NCBI GenBank assembly: GCA_022793875.1
Contig: JAAWDR010000033.1
Coordinates: 1 to 50,136 of the forward strand
From: Clostridia bacterium
GTDB lineage: Bacteria > Bacillota > Clostridia > TANB77 > CAG-508
Reading direction: 5' to 3'
Length of the DNA stretch: 50,136 nucleotides
The notes under the pieces were generated by a model. It saw only the letters and a program-made list of their open reading frames with translations, was not told the DNA's origin and ran no database searches. This document shows, piece after piece, positions 8,492 through 17,764 of the stretch. How positions within the stretch are numbered: the first letter of the stretch is position 1; every line of letters starts with the position of its first letter. The translations under genes and the position numbers were made by a program.

Positions 8492-8902
8492 ATGAAAAAA
8501 GCAATAACAATATTTACAATATTAATAATATTATTATTAGGAATATTTGCATTTACAAATAAAACATATGCAGCAGAAAGAATAATTGATAATGAAACAG
8601 AAGGGAAACTTGTAGAATTAAAAGAAACACAAACAAAATCTCTAAAAGAATATCAAGACAAATATGGTTCAGATGTATATGGATTAGTTGCATATATTTT
8701 AAACATAGTAAGAATATATAGTATACCATTTTGCTTTTTAGGAATAACAATAGGAGCTATACACAGATATGTAATAGGTATAAGAAAACTAGACACATTA
8801 GAAAAAGGAATGGGATTAATTGTAACTTTTGTTACATTATTAATAATATGCCAAGTTTTACCATTAGCATTTGCAATGTTTGTTAAATTTGGAAGAGGTT
8901 AA
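8492..8902 (+). CDS. Small exported membrane protein, VirB2/TrbC-like topology
   Basis: A 136-residue protein with a signal peptide (about residues 1-28, likely cut after NKTYA), a short charged helix, and two hydrophobic helices at about residues 60-86 and 103-128. A short basic turn (HRYVIGIRKLD) joins the helices. Signal peptide plus two helices is the layout of VirB2/TrbC pilins and of other small pore subunits, but I see no diagnostic motif. A TTG-started frame exists from 8465; the AAAGGGG ribosome binding site supports ATG at 8492. It is followed after 38 bases by the CpaE-like gene, so the two are probably co-transcribed. Confidence 0.7.
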   Translation: MKKAITIFTILIILLLGIFAFTNKTYAAERIIDNETEGKLVELKETQTKSLKEYQDKYGSDVYGLVAYILNIVRIYSIPFCFLGITIGAIHRYVIGIRKLDTLEKGMGLIVTFVTLLIICQVLPLAFAMFVKFGRG

Positions 8903-8940
8903 AAGCTTAATTAAGCCGAAAAAGAAATGAGGGATAACGA

Positions 8941-11409
8941 ATGAAAGTATTATTTGCTGTAAGTAATGAAGAGATATCAGAATCAATTGTAAAAAAATAT
9001 CAAAAAGAATATAAAGAAATAATTTCATATAAAAATGTTTATTACTTCAATGCAATATTAAAAGAATTACAAAAAGACAAAAGTTATGATAGAATAGTAA
9101 TAAGTGAAGAATTAGAAGCATTTACAAATACACAATACACACAAATAGATAAGTTTATATTTGATAAATTAGACAGTATAAGTGATGAAGCGTCAAATTC
9201 AAGAGGAGATGATATTCCAATAATATTAATTTCTTTGGACAGAAGAGAAAAGTCAGAAGAAATGTTAGTAAAATTATTTGGAATAGGAATTTATAATGTA
9301 CTACTTGGAAATGACAGAAGTGTTGACCAAGTATGTAATTTATTAAGTAAACCAAGAACAAAAAAAGAAGCAAAAATTTATTATAAAATAGATTCAGATG
9401 ATGTATTATATCAATCTGAAAGTGAAAATGATGTAAGTGAAGTAGAAATCCAGAACATATTAGCACACTATAAAAGGTTAGGAAAAGATGAAAAAAAATA
9501 TGTAGAAAGTTTTGACAATATTGCATCACAATATAATGATATACAATTAAGAATAATAAGCAAATTTTTACCTTTGAATGTAAGAGCTGTATTAGAAGAA
9601 AAATCAACAAAATATCAAGAAGTAATATCATTTAATAGTAAAGTTTCAGATAATTTAAGAGCAGTATCAACTGTACAAAAAGCAGAAGAAGGCACAAGTG
9701 AAAAACTTCTAAAAACAGGAAATAAAGATAAAATACTTTCAAAGCCAGTAGTTATACCATCATCAGTTAACATGAATAGTACAAAGAAATTAGGAAAAGT
9801 AAAAAATGAAGTTAAACCAATAGAAACAAGAAATAAAGAAGAAAAAGTCAGAACTGATGTAAGAAAAATTGGACCAGCATTTGAAGAAAAAACAAAAAAA
9901 GAAATGGAATATAAGGATGACTTAGAAAGTATATTAAATCAAGTTGAAGAGCCAATAAAACAAATAGATGTAGAACAAATAATTGAAATACCAGAAGTAA
10001 AAGAACCAAAAAGAGGAAGAGGAAGACCAAGAAAAAATTCTATTCCAGTACAACAAAATGAGACCAATGCTCCAAAAAGAGGAAGAGGAAGACCAAGAAA
10101 AATTACTGTATCTGAGAATCAAGAAAAAATCACATTACCAGATTTTGAAGAAATAAAAGAAGAAACAATATTACCAGGATTTGAAGAAATAGATGATGCA
10201 ATATTACCAGGCTTCGAAGAAATAAAAGAAGAAAATGATGAAATGATATTACCAGGTTTTACAGAAGAGAAAGAAGAAACAGTATTACCAGAATTTGAGG
10301 ATGAAATAGATGAAGAAATATTACCTGGTTTTGAAGATGGAGAAATCAAGAATAATACTAAATCTGAAACAATAGATGAATTAGACGAATTTGAAGATAT
10401 AATGTTATCAGATATTGAAGAAAAGGAAAAAGTAAAAAAAGAAGAACCAAGAATAATTGAAAAAGCAATGTTTCCAGAAGATGAAGTTTCAAAGATAAAT
10501 GAACAACAGAAACCAAAGGTAACTTATAATGATGTTGATATATCAAGTTTATTAACACCAAATAAAAGAGTAGCATGTTTTATAGGAACAAGCAAAAATG
10601 GAACATCATTTATTGTAAATAATTTAGCAGAAATTACATCTCAAATGGGAATTGACACAGCAATATTAGACACAACAAAAAATAGAAATTCTTATTATAT
10701 ATATAATAGAAATGAAGAAGACTTAAGAAAAATAGCAATGGAAAGTGTAAGTAACTTATTACAAGGAGTTGCAAAAGGAATACAAGTTAACAAAAATTTA
10801 ACTGTATATACATCATTACCAGATGAAACAGAAGGAATAGAAAATGCAGGAACAATATTACAAACATTATTAATGAAACATTCATTAGTATTAATAGACT
10901 GTGACTTTCAAACACCTATATCATATTTTGAAAAAACACAAGAAATATACCTTGTACAAAGTTTTGATATATTAACAATGCAACCATTAACAGCTTTTTT
11001 AAGAGAATTAAAATTTAGAAATATCTTAGATGAAAATAAATTAAGAATAGTATTAAATAAAGCAGTAGGACTAAGAAGAGTAAAAGATAAAACAATTGTA
11101 GATGGAATGTCAATGTATAATGATCCAGCAATGTCATTTATGACAGAATTATTTAATAAAGACACAATAAAATATATAACAATACCATTTAGTCAAGAAG
11201 TTTATACTAGATATTTAGAAAGTGTAATAAATTGTGAAGTATCAGTTAAAGGATACCCAAAAAACATAATACAAGTATTAAATCAACTAGCAAATATGGT
11301 ATATCCAGTAGTGTCTGGAAGAGGTACATATACACCACCTAAAGTGGAAAAAAATGCATTTACACCAAGTATAAATGCAACATTAAATCAAATGAAAAAT
11401 AAATATTAA
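8941..11409 (+). CDS. CpaE/TadZ-like P-loop protein with twin AT-hooks
   Basis: An 822-residue protein. Residues 1-150 resemble a degenerate receiver domain. Residues about 150-350 are charged and low complexity. Two exact AT-hooks (KRGRGRPRK) lie at 357-365 and 379-387. Six copies of a short acidic motif of the type ILPGFEE follow at about 398-466. Residues 540-790 form a ParA/MinD/CpaE-type domain (FIGTSKNGTS, LVLIDCDF, VQSFDILTMQPL, RIVLNKAVGLRRV). In the P-loop region (549-556) the lysines of the ParA consensus are replaced by T550 and T555, so ATP hydrolysis is doubtful. TadZ/CpaE proteins position pilus machinery; AT-hooks suggest this one also touches AT-rich DNA. The spacing to both neighbours fits an operon. 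Confidence 0.75.
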   Translation: MKVLFAVSNEEISESIVKKYQKEYKEIISYKNVYYFNAILKELQKDKSYDRIVISEELEAFTNTQYTQIDKFIFDKLDSISDEASNSRGDDIPIILISLDRREKSEEMLVKLFGIGIYNVLLGNDRSVDQVCNLLSKPRTKKEAKIYYKIDSDDVLYQSESENDVSEVEIQNILAHYKRLGKDEKKYVESFDNIASQYNDIQLRIISKFLPLNVRAVLEEKSTKYQEVISFNSKVSDNLRAVSTVQKAEEGTSEKLLKTGNKDKILSKPVVIPSSVNMNSTKKLGKVKNEVKPIETRNKEEKVRTDVRKIGPAFEEKTKKEMEYKDDLESILNQVEEPIKQIDVEQIIEIPEVKEPKRGRGRPRKNSIPVQQNETNAPKRGRGRPRKITVSENQEKITLPDFEEIKEETILPGFEEIDDAILPGFEEIKEENDEMILPGFTEEKEETVLPEFEDEIDEEILPGFEDGEIKNNTKSETIDELDEFEDIMLSDIEEKEKVKKEEPRIIEKAMFPEDEVSKINEQQKPKVTYNDVDISSLLTPNKRVACFIGTSKNGTSFIVNNLAEITSQMGIDTAILDTTKNRNSYYIYNRNEEDLRKIAMESVSNLLQGVAKGIQVNKNLTVYTSLPDETEGIENAGTILQTLLMKHSLVLIDCDFQTPISYFEKTQEIYLVQSFDILTMQPLTAFLRELKFRNILDENKLRIVLNKAVGLRRVKDKTIVDGMSMYNDPAMSFMTELFNKDTIKYITIPFSQEVYTRYLESVINCEVSVKGYPKNIIQVLNQLANMVYPVVSGRGTYTPPKVEKNAFTPSINATLNQMKNKY

Positions 11410-11425
11410 AAAACTGTAAAATATT

Positions 11426-11457
11426 TATACTATAGGAAATTAAAATACTATAGTATA
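11426..11457 (+). promoter_or_regulatory. Perfect inverted repeat before the GGDEF-like gene
   Basis: TATACTATAG and CTATAGTATA are exact reverse complements separated by 12 bases. They end eight bases before the AGGAGG ribosome binding site of the next gene. There is no T-run, so it is more likely an operator or a translation-modulating hairpin than a terminator. Confidence 0.5.
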
Positions 11458-11477
11458 AAATAATAGGAGGACAAATA

Positions 11478-12557
11478 GTGTTAATTGTAATTGTAGTATT
11501 TTTAATAGTAGTAGTAATTGGATTAGTATTTTATAATCTTAACATACATAATAAAATACAAACTTATAAAAATATAAGTAAGAAAGTAAATAATTTATCA
11601 GTAGTTCAAGATTTTATGAGTACTATAGGAGAAACATCAGCAGTAGATGAAAAAATAAAGAAAATAAACAATATATTAATTGAAAAATATGAAATAAAAT
11701 ATTCTACTATTGTAGTATTTAATGGTGCTGAATATGAAATAAAAGCATCAAATGTAGATGAAAGACATTGGCAAGCATTAAAATCACTTCAAGATGTAGA
11801 TATGTTTAAAGACAGTATAACACAAGCAACTCCTAAATATGTTACAGTAAATAATGATCAAGAAAGACTACCATATCAACAAATGGAATTTGGAAGAGCA
11901 AAATCAGCAATATTTTTTCCATTATATATAGACAATGTGTATATAGGATATTGGATAATAGAAAGTGGAACACCACATGATTTTGATAATGTAGATACAA
12001 CAGTCTTAGAAGTAATAAAAGATAATATAGTATCAGTATTAAAAACAGTAGTACACCAAAAAACACTTGAAGCAATAGTTAGAAAAGACTTATTCTCAGG
12101 ACTATATTCAGAAGAGTATCTATATGGAGAAGGAAGAAAAATTATAGATCAATACACAACATCAACAATATGTATGTTTAAAATAACAAACTTAGAAGAA
12201 ATAAATCATAAATGCTCAAGAGAATTAGGAAATGAAGTAATAATAAAGTTAAGTGAATATATAAAAGAAAATATATCAGACCAATATGTATTTGTAAGAT
12301 ATATGGGGCCAAAATTTGTTATAGCATTTTCAGGAGTAGAAATTAGTGGAGTTGCAGAATACATAAACGATTTAAAAGAAAAAATAGAAAATACAAAAAT
12401 ACAATTAGAAGAAGATGAAGAAATGGGAGCTTTCCCAAGATTGAACTTTACATTATCAACATATTATAAAGGAACTGGACTAGAAGAAATATTAAAAAAA
12501 CAAGAAGAATATTTAGATAATTGTGATATAGATGAAAGTGATATTACTAATATTTAA
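11478..12557 (+). CDS. Membrane-anchored GAF protein with degenerate GGDEF domain
   Basis: A 359-residue protein: one N-terminal membrane helix (residues 2-20), a GAF-type sensor domain (about 45-190) and a diguanylate-cyclase-fold domain (about 200-350). The DGC active site is degenerate. The metal-binding DxLTGLxNR block reads [13 protein letters not shown], and the GGDEF signature is MGPKF at 276-280. It therefore should not make cyclic di-GMP, and might instead bind a nucleotide or act as a scaffold. Translation starts at GTG, seven bases after a perfect AGGAGG. It follows the CpaE-like gene by 68 bases and is probably part of the same operon. A regulatory role for pili or motility is inferred only. 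Confidence 0.8.
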   Translation: MLIVIVVFLIVVVIGLVFYNLNIHNKIQTYKNISKKVNNLSVVQDFMSTIGETSAVDEKIKKINNILIEKYEIKYSTIVVFNGAEYEIKASNVDERHWQALKSLQDVDMFKDSITQATPKYVTVNNDQERLPYQQMEFGRAKSAIFFPLYIDNVYIGYWIIESGTPHDFDNVDTTVLEVIKDNIVSVLKTVVHQKTLEAIVRKDLFSGLYSEEYLYGEGRKIIDQYTTSTICMFKITNLEEINHKCSRELGNEVIIKLSEYIKENISDQYVFVRYMGPKFVIAFSGVEISGVAEYINDLKEKIENTKIQLEEDEEMGAFPRLNFTLSTYYKGTGLEEILKKQEEYLDNCDIDESDITNI

Positions 12558-12586
12558 TTCAAAGAATAAAGAATGGAGGTAAGAGA

Positions 12587-12847
12587 ATGGAATTTGATAA
12601 AACTATGAACTTTCAAGTTGAAAGAGAAGAAAACACAAAAACAAAAGAAATATTAAAAGAAGTATATGATGCATTAGTTGAAAAAGGATATAATCCAATA
12701 AATCAAATAGTTGGATATATATTATCAGGGGATCCAACATATATAACAAGTTATAATAATGCAAGAAATAAAATAAGAACAATAGAAAGAGATGAACTAT
12801 TAGAAAAAATGGTTAAATCTTATATAGGATTAGGATTAGAAGATTAA
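12587..12847 (+). CDS. IreB family regulatory phosphoprotein (UPF0297)
   Basis: An 86-residue protein matching the IreB/YrzL family: [39 protein letters not shown] is spread over residues 19-57 and [13 protein letters not shown] follows. In Enterococcus, IreB is a substrate of the Ser/Thr kinase IreK and influences cephalosporin resistance. Threonines near the N-terminus ([14 protein letters not shown]) are candidate phosphosites. It begins the conserved Firmicute cluster IreB-RuvX-DUF1292, and its stop is one base from the ruvX start. Confidence 0.93.
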   Translation: MEFDKTMNFQVEREENTKTKEILKEVYDALVEKGYNPINQIVGYILSGDPTYITSYNNARNKIRTIERDELLEKMVKSYIGLGLED

Positions 12848-12848
12848 T

Positions 12849-13262
12849 ATGAGAAAATTAGGAATTGATTATGGAGATGCAAGAGTTGGAATAGCTTTAA
12901 CAGACCCACTAAATATAACAGCACAAGGACTAGAAACTATACAAAGAAATGGTTCAGATAAAGTTGTGCTAAGGCGATTAGATGAGATATTGTCAGAATA
13001 TGAAATAGATACAATAGTTGTTGGAATGCCATTAAATTTAAAGGGTGAAAAAACAGTTAGAGCAGAAAAGACAGAACAATTTATACACAAATTAAAATGT
13101 AAATATAACAAAATGAAAATTGAAATAATAGATGAAAGATTGACAACTGTTGCTGCTCATAAAACCATGAATTTTTTAGATGTAAATAAGAATAAAAAGA
13201 AAAATATAGTAGATACTATATCTGCAGTATATATTTTAGAAACTTATATTAATAAAAAATAG
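12849..13262 (+). CDS. ruvX: RuvX/YqgF Holliday-junction resolvase family nuclease
   Basis: A 137-residue RNase H-fold protein. It shows the first acidic strand (RKLGIDYGDARVGIALTDP, Asp at position 6), the mid-protein strand TIVVGMPLNLKGE, the IIDERLTTVAAH block and a C-terminal DTISAVYILETY. In other bacteria RuvX/YqgF acts in 16S rRNA 5'-end processing and is proposed to resolve Holliday junctions. It starts one base after the ireB-like stop codon and is followed after about 100 bases by the DUF1292 gene. Confidence 0.95.
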   Translation: MRKLGIDYGDARVGIALTDPLNITAQGLETIQRNGSDKVVLRRLDEILSEYEIDTIVVGMPLNLKGEKTVRAEKTEQFIHKLKCKYNKMKIEIIDERLTTVAAHKTMNFLDVNKNKKKNIVDTISAVYILETYINKK

Positions 13263-13364
13263 TAAAAATAGTTGCAAAAAAGCACAAAATAATATATTAT
13301 AAACATGGTATTTAACAAAGTTAAATATAAAAAGTAAGCCAAAAGAAGGGAGAAAAATAAAATT

Positions 13365-13673
13365 ATGGACGAAAACTTTGAAGGAGAAGAATTAGATAAC
13401 ATAGTAGTATTAAACGACGAAGAAGGAAACGAAGTAAAATTCGAATTTTTAGACTTAGTAGAATTAGATGATGAAGAATATGTAGTATTATTACCAGTAA
13501 CAGAAGAAGGAGAAGAAGACGAGGGAGAAGTAGTAATATTAAAAGTAGAAGACAACGATGATGAAGAATCAGATGAAGAATCATATGTAAGTGTAGAAGA
13601 TGAAGATACATTAAACAAAGTATTCGAAATATTTAAAGAAAAATTTAAAGATGATTTTGATTTTGTAGATTAA
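13365..13673 (+). CDS. DUF1292 acidic protein (YrzB-like)
   Basis: A 102-residue extremely acidic protein: VVLNDEEGNEVKFEFLDLVE followed by DDEEYVVLLPV and a run of Glu/Asp (EEGEEDEGEVVILKVED). This matches the DUF1292 family that follows ruvX in many Firmicutes. The molecular role is unknown. The AAGGGAG ribosome binding site and a downstream terminator mark it as the last gene of the ireB-ruvX cluster. Confidence 0.92.
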   Translation: MDENFEGEELDNIVVLNDEEGNEVKFEFLDLVELDDEEYVVLLPVTEEGEEDEGEVVILKVEDNDDEESDEESYVSVEDEDTLNKVFEIFKEKFKDDFDFVD

Positions 13674-13675
13674 TT

Positions 13676-13709
13676 AAAAGAGCGGATACTAATTCGCTCT
13701 TTAAATTTT
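13676..13709 (+). terminator. Rho-independent terminator of the ireB-ruvX cluster
   Basis: AAAGAGCG pairs with CGCTCTTT around a ten-base loop, followed by AAATTTTG. Confidence 0.75.
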
Positions 13710-13772
13710 GTAATAGGAAAGTTTTCTGAACTTTCTATAATATAAATATTAAATTGTAAGGAGAAAAAGAAA

Positions 13773-14252
13773 ATGAAAAAATTTTCAACATATTTATTAG
13801 TAATGTTTATGATAGTATTTTGGATACTAAGAATAATAATAACACTATCAGGACAATTAGGAAAAGATTTTATGGGAATGGTGCCTATGAATAATACATT
13901 AGAAATAGTGATACTATTTGCAACATTATTGTGTTTAGTATTGATAGTAAAAAGAAAATTAGTAGGAAGTCTATTATATCTTGGTTTACATGCAGTATAT
14001 TTTGGAGAAGATGTAACAAGTAAACTAAATATAATAGCAAACAATGAAACATTAAGTTTAGCACAAAGTACAGAATTGATGTTTTCTATGATAGGAATAA
14101 TATTACCAATAGCAGTATTAATCGACTTATTATTAGATAAAAATAGAAAAGATAACCCAAAAGATAAGAAAACAGATTGGTTTTATAAAAATGAACAATT
14201 TGATAGAGAAAAAGATGAAAGAGCTGATAAAAATAATTATAGAACAATGTAG
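13773..14252 (+). CDS. Unknown membrane protein with charged C-terminal tail
   Basis: A 159-residue protein with four predicted helices at about residues 5-27, 41-59, 64-80 and 102-124. A strongly charged cytoplasmic tail contains the short block KKTDWFYKNEQFDREKDER. I recall similar tails in uncharacterised Clostridia proteins but know no function. It has an AAGGAG ribosome binding site. It precedes the glycosyltransferase by 38 bases and could be co-transcribed with the polysaccharide genes. Confidence 0.75.
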   Translation: MKKFSTYLLVMFMIVFWILRIIITLSGQLGKDFMGMVPMNNTLEIVILFATLLCLVLIVKRKLVGSLLYLGLHAVYFGEDVTSKLNIIANNETLSLAQSTELMFSMIGIILPIAVLIDLLLDKNRKDNPKDKKTDWFYKNEQFDREKDERADKNNYRTM

Positions 14253-14289
14253 TATTAAAAATATAGAAAAATAAAAGGAGAGAAAGAAA

Positions 14290-15330
14290 ATGGAAAATAA
14301 AATAAAAGTAAGTATTATAGTACCAGTATATAAAGTAGAAAAATATTTAAGAAGAAGTATGGATAGCTTAGTAAATCAAACATTAGATGGAGTAGAAATT
14401 ATATGTATAAATGACGGTTCACCTGATAACTGTTTATCTATATTAAAGGAATATAAAGAAAAATATACAGACAAAAATATAGTAATAATAGATAAACAAA
14501 ATGAAGGAGTTTGGAAAGGTAGATTTGATGGAATAAAAATAGCAAAAGGTGAATACATAGCATTTACTGATTCAGATGACTATATAGCACTAGACTATGC
14601 AGAAAAATTATACAATGCAGCTAAAAAAGAAAACTCAGATATATCTGTTTGTGGTTTTGACAGAATGGATGTAGATACATTACATGTTTATTCTACAGAA
14701 ATGACAAAACATGAAGGAGAAAAAATAGACATGGATGTAAACCCAGAAGGAGTATTATCTATAAATACTTCTTTATGGAATAAACTATATAAAGCAGAAA
14801 TATTAAAAGGAATGGACAATCTTCCAAATCCACCAAGAATACTAGATGATATGATGTTTTTATGTTTAGTATATTTAAGAACTAAAACAATTACATTCAT
14901 AAAAGATAGTTTATATTACTATATGGTAAGACAAGATTCTATAATGGGAACAATAAAAAAAGAACAAATAGAATCAACTGAAAAAGCAATGGTAGATGTA
15001 AAAAATATATATGCTAAAAAGAAACCAGAATTATTACCATTAATAGATGCAATGGCATTTCTACATTTTGGAATATCTCTAACATTTAGATTATCATATG
15101 ATAAAGAAAATTTTAAAAACACATATAAAGAAATGAAAAGATTTATAAATACAGAATTTACAAATTGGAAAAAATGTAAATACCTAAACTTCTTCTACAC
15201 TGTATCACACAAAGCATCTAATATGAAATTAGTAATAATGAAAAAAGTATACAAACTAGGACTATATAAAGCATTTTTAACATTATACAGATTTATGATA
15301 GATAAACTAAAAATAGATATAAAATGGTAA
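14290..15330 (+). CDS. Family 2 glycosyltransferase (GT-A fold)
   Basis: A 346-residue inverting glycosyltransferase of the type that builds capsule, teichoic-acid-like or surface polysaccharide. Its N-terminal GT-A domain shows SIIVPVYKVEKYLRRSMDSL, IICINDGSPDNC and the metal-binding DxD-type motif FTDSDDYIALDY at about residues 94-105. Acceptor-side features follow around residues 155-180 (NTSLWNKLYKAE and RILDDMMFL). There is no membrane helix. It lies 37 bases ahead of UDP-galactopyranose mutase, so a galactofuranose-containing glycan is plausible. Donor and acceptor cannot be read from the sequence. Confidence 0.93.
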   Translation: MENKIKVSIIVPVYKVEKYLRRSMDSLVNQTLDGVEIICINDGSPDNCLSILKEYKEKYTDKNIVIIDKQNEGVWKGRFDGIKIAKGEYIAFTDSDDYIALDYAEKLYNAAKKENSDISVCGFDRMDVDTLHVYSTEMTKHEGEKIDMDVNPEGVLSINTSLWNKLYKAEILKGMDNLPNPPRILDDMMFLCLVYLRTKTITFIKDSLYYYMVRQDSIMGTIKKEQIESTEKAMVDVKNIYAKKKPELLPLIDAMAFLHFGISLTFRLSYDKENFKNTYKEMKRFINTEFTNWKKCKYLNFFYTVSHKASNMKLVIMKKVYKLGLYKAFLTLYRFMIDKLKIDIKW

Positions 15331-15366
15331 AATAGAAAAATAAAAAAATGGAAGGAAAGTGAAAAT

Positions 15367-16476
15367 ATGAAAAAATATGATTATTTAATAGTAGGAGCAG
15401 GTTTATTTGGAGCAACCTTTGCTTATGAAATGACAAAACAAGGAAAGAAATGTTTAGTAATAGACAGAAGAAATCATATAGGAGGAAATATATACTGTGA
15501 AAAAATAAATGAAATAAATGTACATAAGTATGGGGCACATATATTTCATACTAGTGATAAAGAAATATGGGAATATGTAAATAAATTTGCAGAATTTAAC
15601 AATTATATAAATTCACCAGTAGCAAATTACAAAGGAGAACTATATAACCTTCCATTTAATATGAACACTTTTTCAAAATTATGGGGAATAGAAACTCCTC
15701 AAGAAGCTAAAGAAAAAATAGAAGAGCAAAAGAAGGAATATGGAGTTAGTGAACCAAGTAATTTAGAAGAACAAGCAATTTCTTTAGTAGGAAAAGACAT
15801 ATATGAAAAATTAGTAAAAGAATATACAGAAAAACAATGGGGAAGAGACTGCAAAGAATTACCATCATTTATAATAAAAAGATTGCCAGTAAGATTCACT
15901 TTTGATAACAATTATTTTAATGATAGATATCAAGGAATACCAATAGGTGGATACAATGTTATTATAGAAAAAATGTTAGAAAAGTGTGATATAGAATTAA
16001 ATGTAGATTACTTAAAAAATAAAGAAAAATACAATGACTTAGCTGAAAAAATATTATATACAGGAATGATAGATGAATTCTTTGACTATAAATTAGGAAA
16101 TTTAGAATATCGTTCTTTAAGATTTGAAAATGAAATTTATGAAGATATAGATAATTATCAAGGTGTAGCTGTTATGAATTATACAAGTCATGATGAGAAA
16201 TACACTAGAATAATTGAACATAAACATTTTGAATTTAACAACTGCAAAGGAACAATAATAACCAAAGAGTACCCAATGAACTGGAATGTAGGAGATGAAG
16301 CATATTATCCTGTAAATGACAAGAAAAATTCAGATTTATTTGAAAAATATAAAGAACTTGCAAAACAATGTCCAAATGTAATATTTGGTGGAAGACTAGG
16401 AAATTATAAATATTATGATATGGATAAAGTAATAAAAGAAAGTTTGGATTTAGTAAAAAATACGATTTCTAAATAG
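15367..16476 (+). CDS. glf: UDP-galactopyranose mutase
   Basis: Flavoenzyme that converts UDP-galactopyranose to UDP-galactofuranose for surface glycans. The FAD-binding Rossmann motif is at the start (YLIVGAGLFGATFAYEM and CLVIDRRNHIGGN). The Glf landmarks HKYGAHIFHTSDKEIWEYV, YTEKQWGRDCKELP, FTFDNNYFNDRYQGIPIGGY and the C-terminal FGGRLGNYKYYDMD, with the conserved Arg, are all present. The length (369) is normal. It is followed by a HAD phosphatase and preceded by a GT2 gene, forming a small polysaccharide cluster. Confidence 0.97.
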   Translation: MKKYDYLIVGAGLFGATFAYEMTKQGKKCLVIDRRNHIGGNIYCEKINEINVHKYGAHIFHTSDKEIWEYVNKFAEFNNYINSPVANYKGELYNLPFNMNTFSKLWGIETPQEAKEKIEEQKKEYGVSEPSNLEEQAISLVGKDIYEKLVKEYTEKQWGRDCKELPSFIIKRLPVRFTFDNNYFNDRYQGIPIGGYNVIIEKMLEKCDIELNVDYLKNKEKYNDLAEKILYTGMIDEFFDYKLGNLEYRSLRFENEIYEDIDNYQGVAVMNYTSHDEKYTRIIEHKHFEFNNCKGTIITKEYPMNWNVGDEAYYPVNDKKNSDLFEKYKELAKQCPNVIFGGRLGNYKYYDMDKVIKESLDLVKNTISK

Positions 16477-16525
16477 AGTACTATAAATTAATTTACAAAA
16501 AAATTGATTTCGGAGAAAAAAATAT

Positions 16526-17032
16526 ATGGAAAATAAAACAATTAACATAGATAATATTAAAATAGCAATTTTTGACTTTGATGATACATTAGCAATTCAT
16601 AGAGATAAGAACTATTTAAAACGTCGTTATGAAAATGAAGATAATTATTTAAATTATTACTTAAATGCATATTTAAATCCAAATTCTTTTTATGAAAACA
16701 TTGAGCCATGTGATATATCAGACTCAATACATAAGCTTATTAATACTTTGAAAAATAAAGGAGTTAAAATGTATTGTGTATCTGGAATGAAATATTCATT
16801 TCACTTAAAAGCAAAAGAGCACTTCGTTCATAAATATTATGATGAGAATATAGAAGTGTTTTCAGCTGGAACTCAAGAGCTAAAGTGCAAGGCTGTAAAA
16901 ATTATTCAACGTATGAATAAGTGTAATTTAGATGAAATGTTGTTTATTGATGATATTGAAGAGAATATTGTTATGTTTAATAATATGGGCATACATGCAT
17001 TACTGCCTAGTGAGGTTGACATGCTTATTTAA
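16526..17032 (+). CDS. HAD-superfamily phosphatase
   Basis: A 168-residue HAD hydrolase. Motif I DFDDTLA (the nucleophile Asp and the acid/base Asp two residues later), motif II CVSG near residue 90, a Lys region near 130 and motif IV FIDDIEEN are all visible. The cap is small, only an insertion of about 50 residues after motif I. The substrate cannot be told; sugar phosphates are plausible beside glf. Codon use already contains more T-ending codons than glf. It lies at the edge of the accessory island, so it may belong either to the polysaccharide cluster or to the island. Confidence 0.85.
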   Translation: MENKTINIDNIKIAIFDFDDTLAIHRDKNYLKRRYENEDNYLNYYLNAYLNPNSFYENIEPCDISDSIHKLINTLKNKGVKMYCVSGMKYSFHLKAKEHFVHKYYDENIEVFSAGTQELKCKAVKIIQRMNKCNLDEMLFIDDIEENIVMFNNMGIHALLPSEVDMLI

Positions 17033-17076
17033 AAATAAAAGAAGAAGTTTAAGCAAAATATAAAAAGGAGGCAACT

Positions 17077-17523
17077 ATGGACAAAAAAATGAGATTTTAA
17101 TTTATGAAGATAAGGATGGCATAACTAAAGTAAATGTCAAATTTATAGATGAAGATATTTGGCTTACACAAAATCAATTAGCAGACATTTATAAAACAAC
17201 TCAGCAAAATATTAGTTTACATATAAAAAGTATTTATAGAGATAAAGAACTTAAAGAAGATTCAACTAACAAGAAATTCTTGTTAGTTCAAAAAGAAGGA
17301 AATAGAGAAGTAAAAAGAAATACATTATGCAGTTCATGAACATACAGCAGCCGAATTAATTCATGAGAGAGTAGATAATAAAAAGCCATATGTTGGAATG
17401 ACAAATTTTAAAGGAGATTATGTTACAATAGATGATGTAAAAATTGCAAAAAATTATTTATCAGAAATAGAATTACAAAGTGATTTCGACTTGATGATGA
17501 AATCATTACCAAATAAAAAATAA
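17077..17523 (+). pseudogene. RhuM-family protein, decayed
   Basis: Frame-corrected translation gives the RhuM family N-terminus (ILIYEDKDG, DIWLTQNQLADIYKTTQQNI, HIKSIYRDKEL) and, after a jump, the family C-terminus (YAVHEHTAAELIHERVD, FKGDYVTIDDVKIAKNYL). Three lesions are seen: a one-base loss in the A-run after the ATG, which takes the start codon out of frame; loss of the whole central part of the protein near 17322; and a change of frame across that junction. An AAAGGAGG ribosome binding site is still present. RhuM proteins are common passengers of mobile elements, so this supports an old accessory locus. Confidence 0.85.
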
Positions 17524-17524
17524 A

Positions 17525-17617
17525 TTTTATGGATTGTATCCAATATGGTCGACAGTGCCAACCAAATTAAGTTGGGAATATTTTAGAAAATTAATTAGAA
17601 TTGATAAAAGAAGGTGA
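17525..17617 (+). pseudogene. Fragment of a DUF1016 (YhcG-like) PD-(D/E)xK nuclease
   Basis: The open stretch encodes YPIWSTVPTKLSWEYFRKLI, which resembles the DUF1016 N-terminal domain (the family pattern has a Leu-Ser-Trp-Ser-His-Tyr motif). It is followed by a stop after IRIDKRR. No other part of the gene is visible. About 150 bases of apparently non-coding sequence follow, with only a 17-codon open frame at 17623-17676. I take it as the remnant of a nuclease gene lost by deletion; the short match keeps confidence moderate. Confidence 0.55.
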
Positions 17618-17764
17618 AGAAAATGAATAATGAAAATATGACAAAAACAAATATAAATTGGGAAGTGGGGATTTAAGAAAACACTCACTAAAAGCATTTA
17701 AAATAAGTATTTCTTTAAAATGAGTTTTTACATATTTTAAAGAAATTTATAGGAGAAATAATAA

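Noticed and set aside
11478..12557. Active diguanylate cyclase
   Set aside because: The GGDEF signature is MGPKF and the metal-binding Asp block is altered, so catalysis is not expected.
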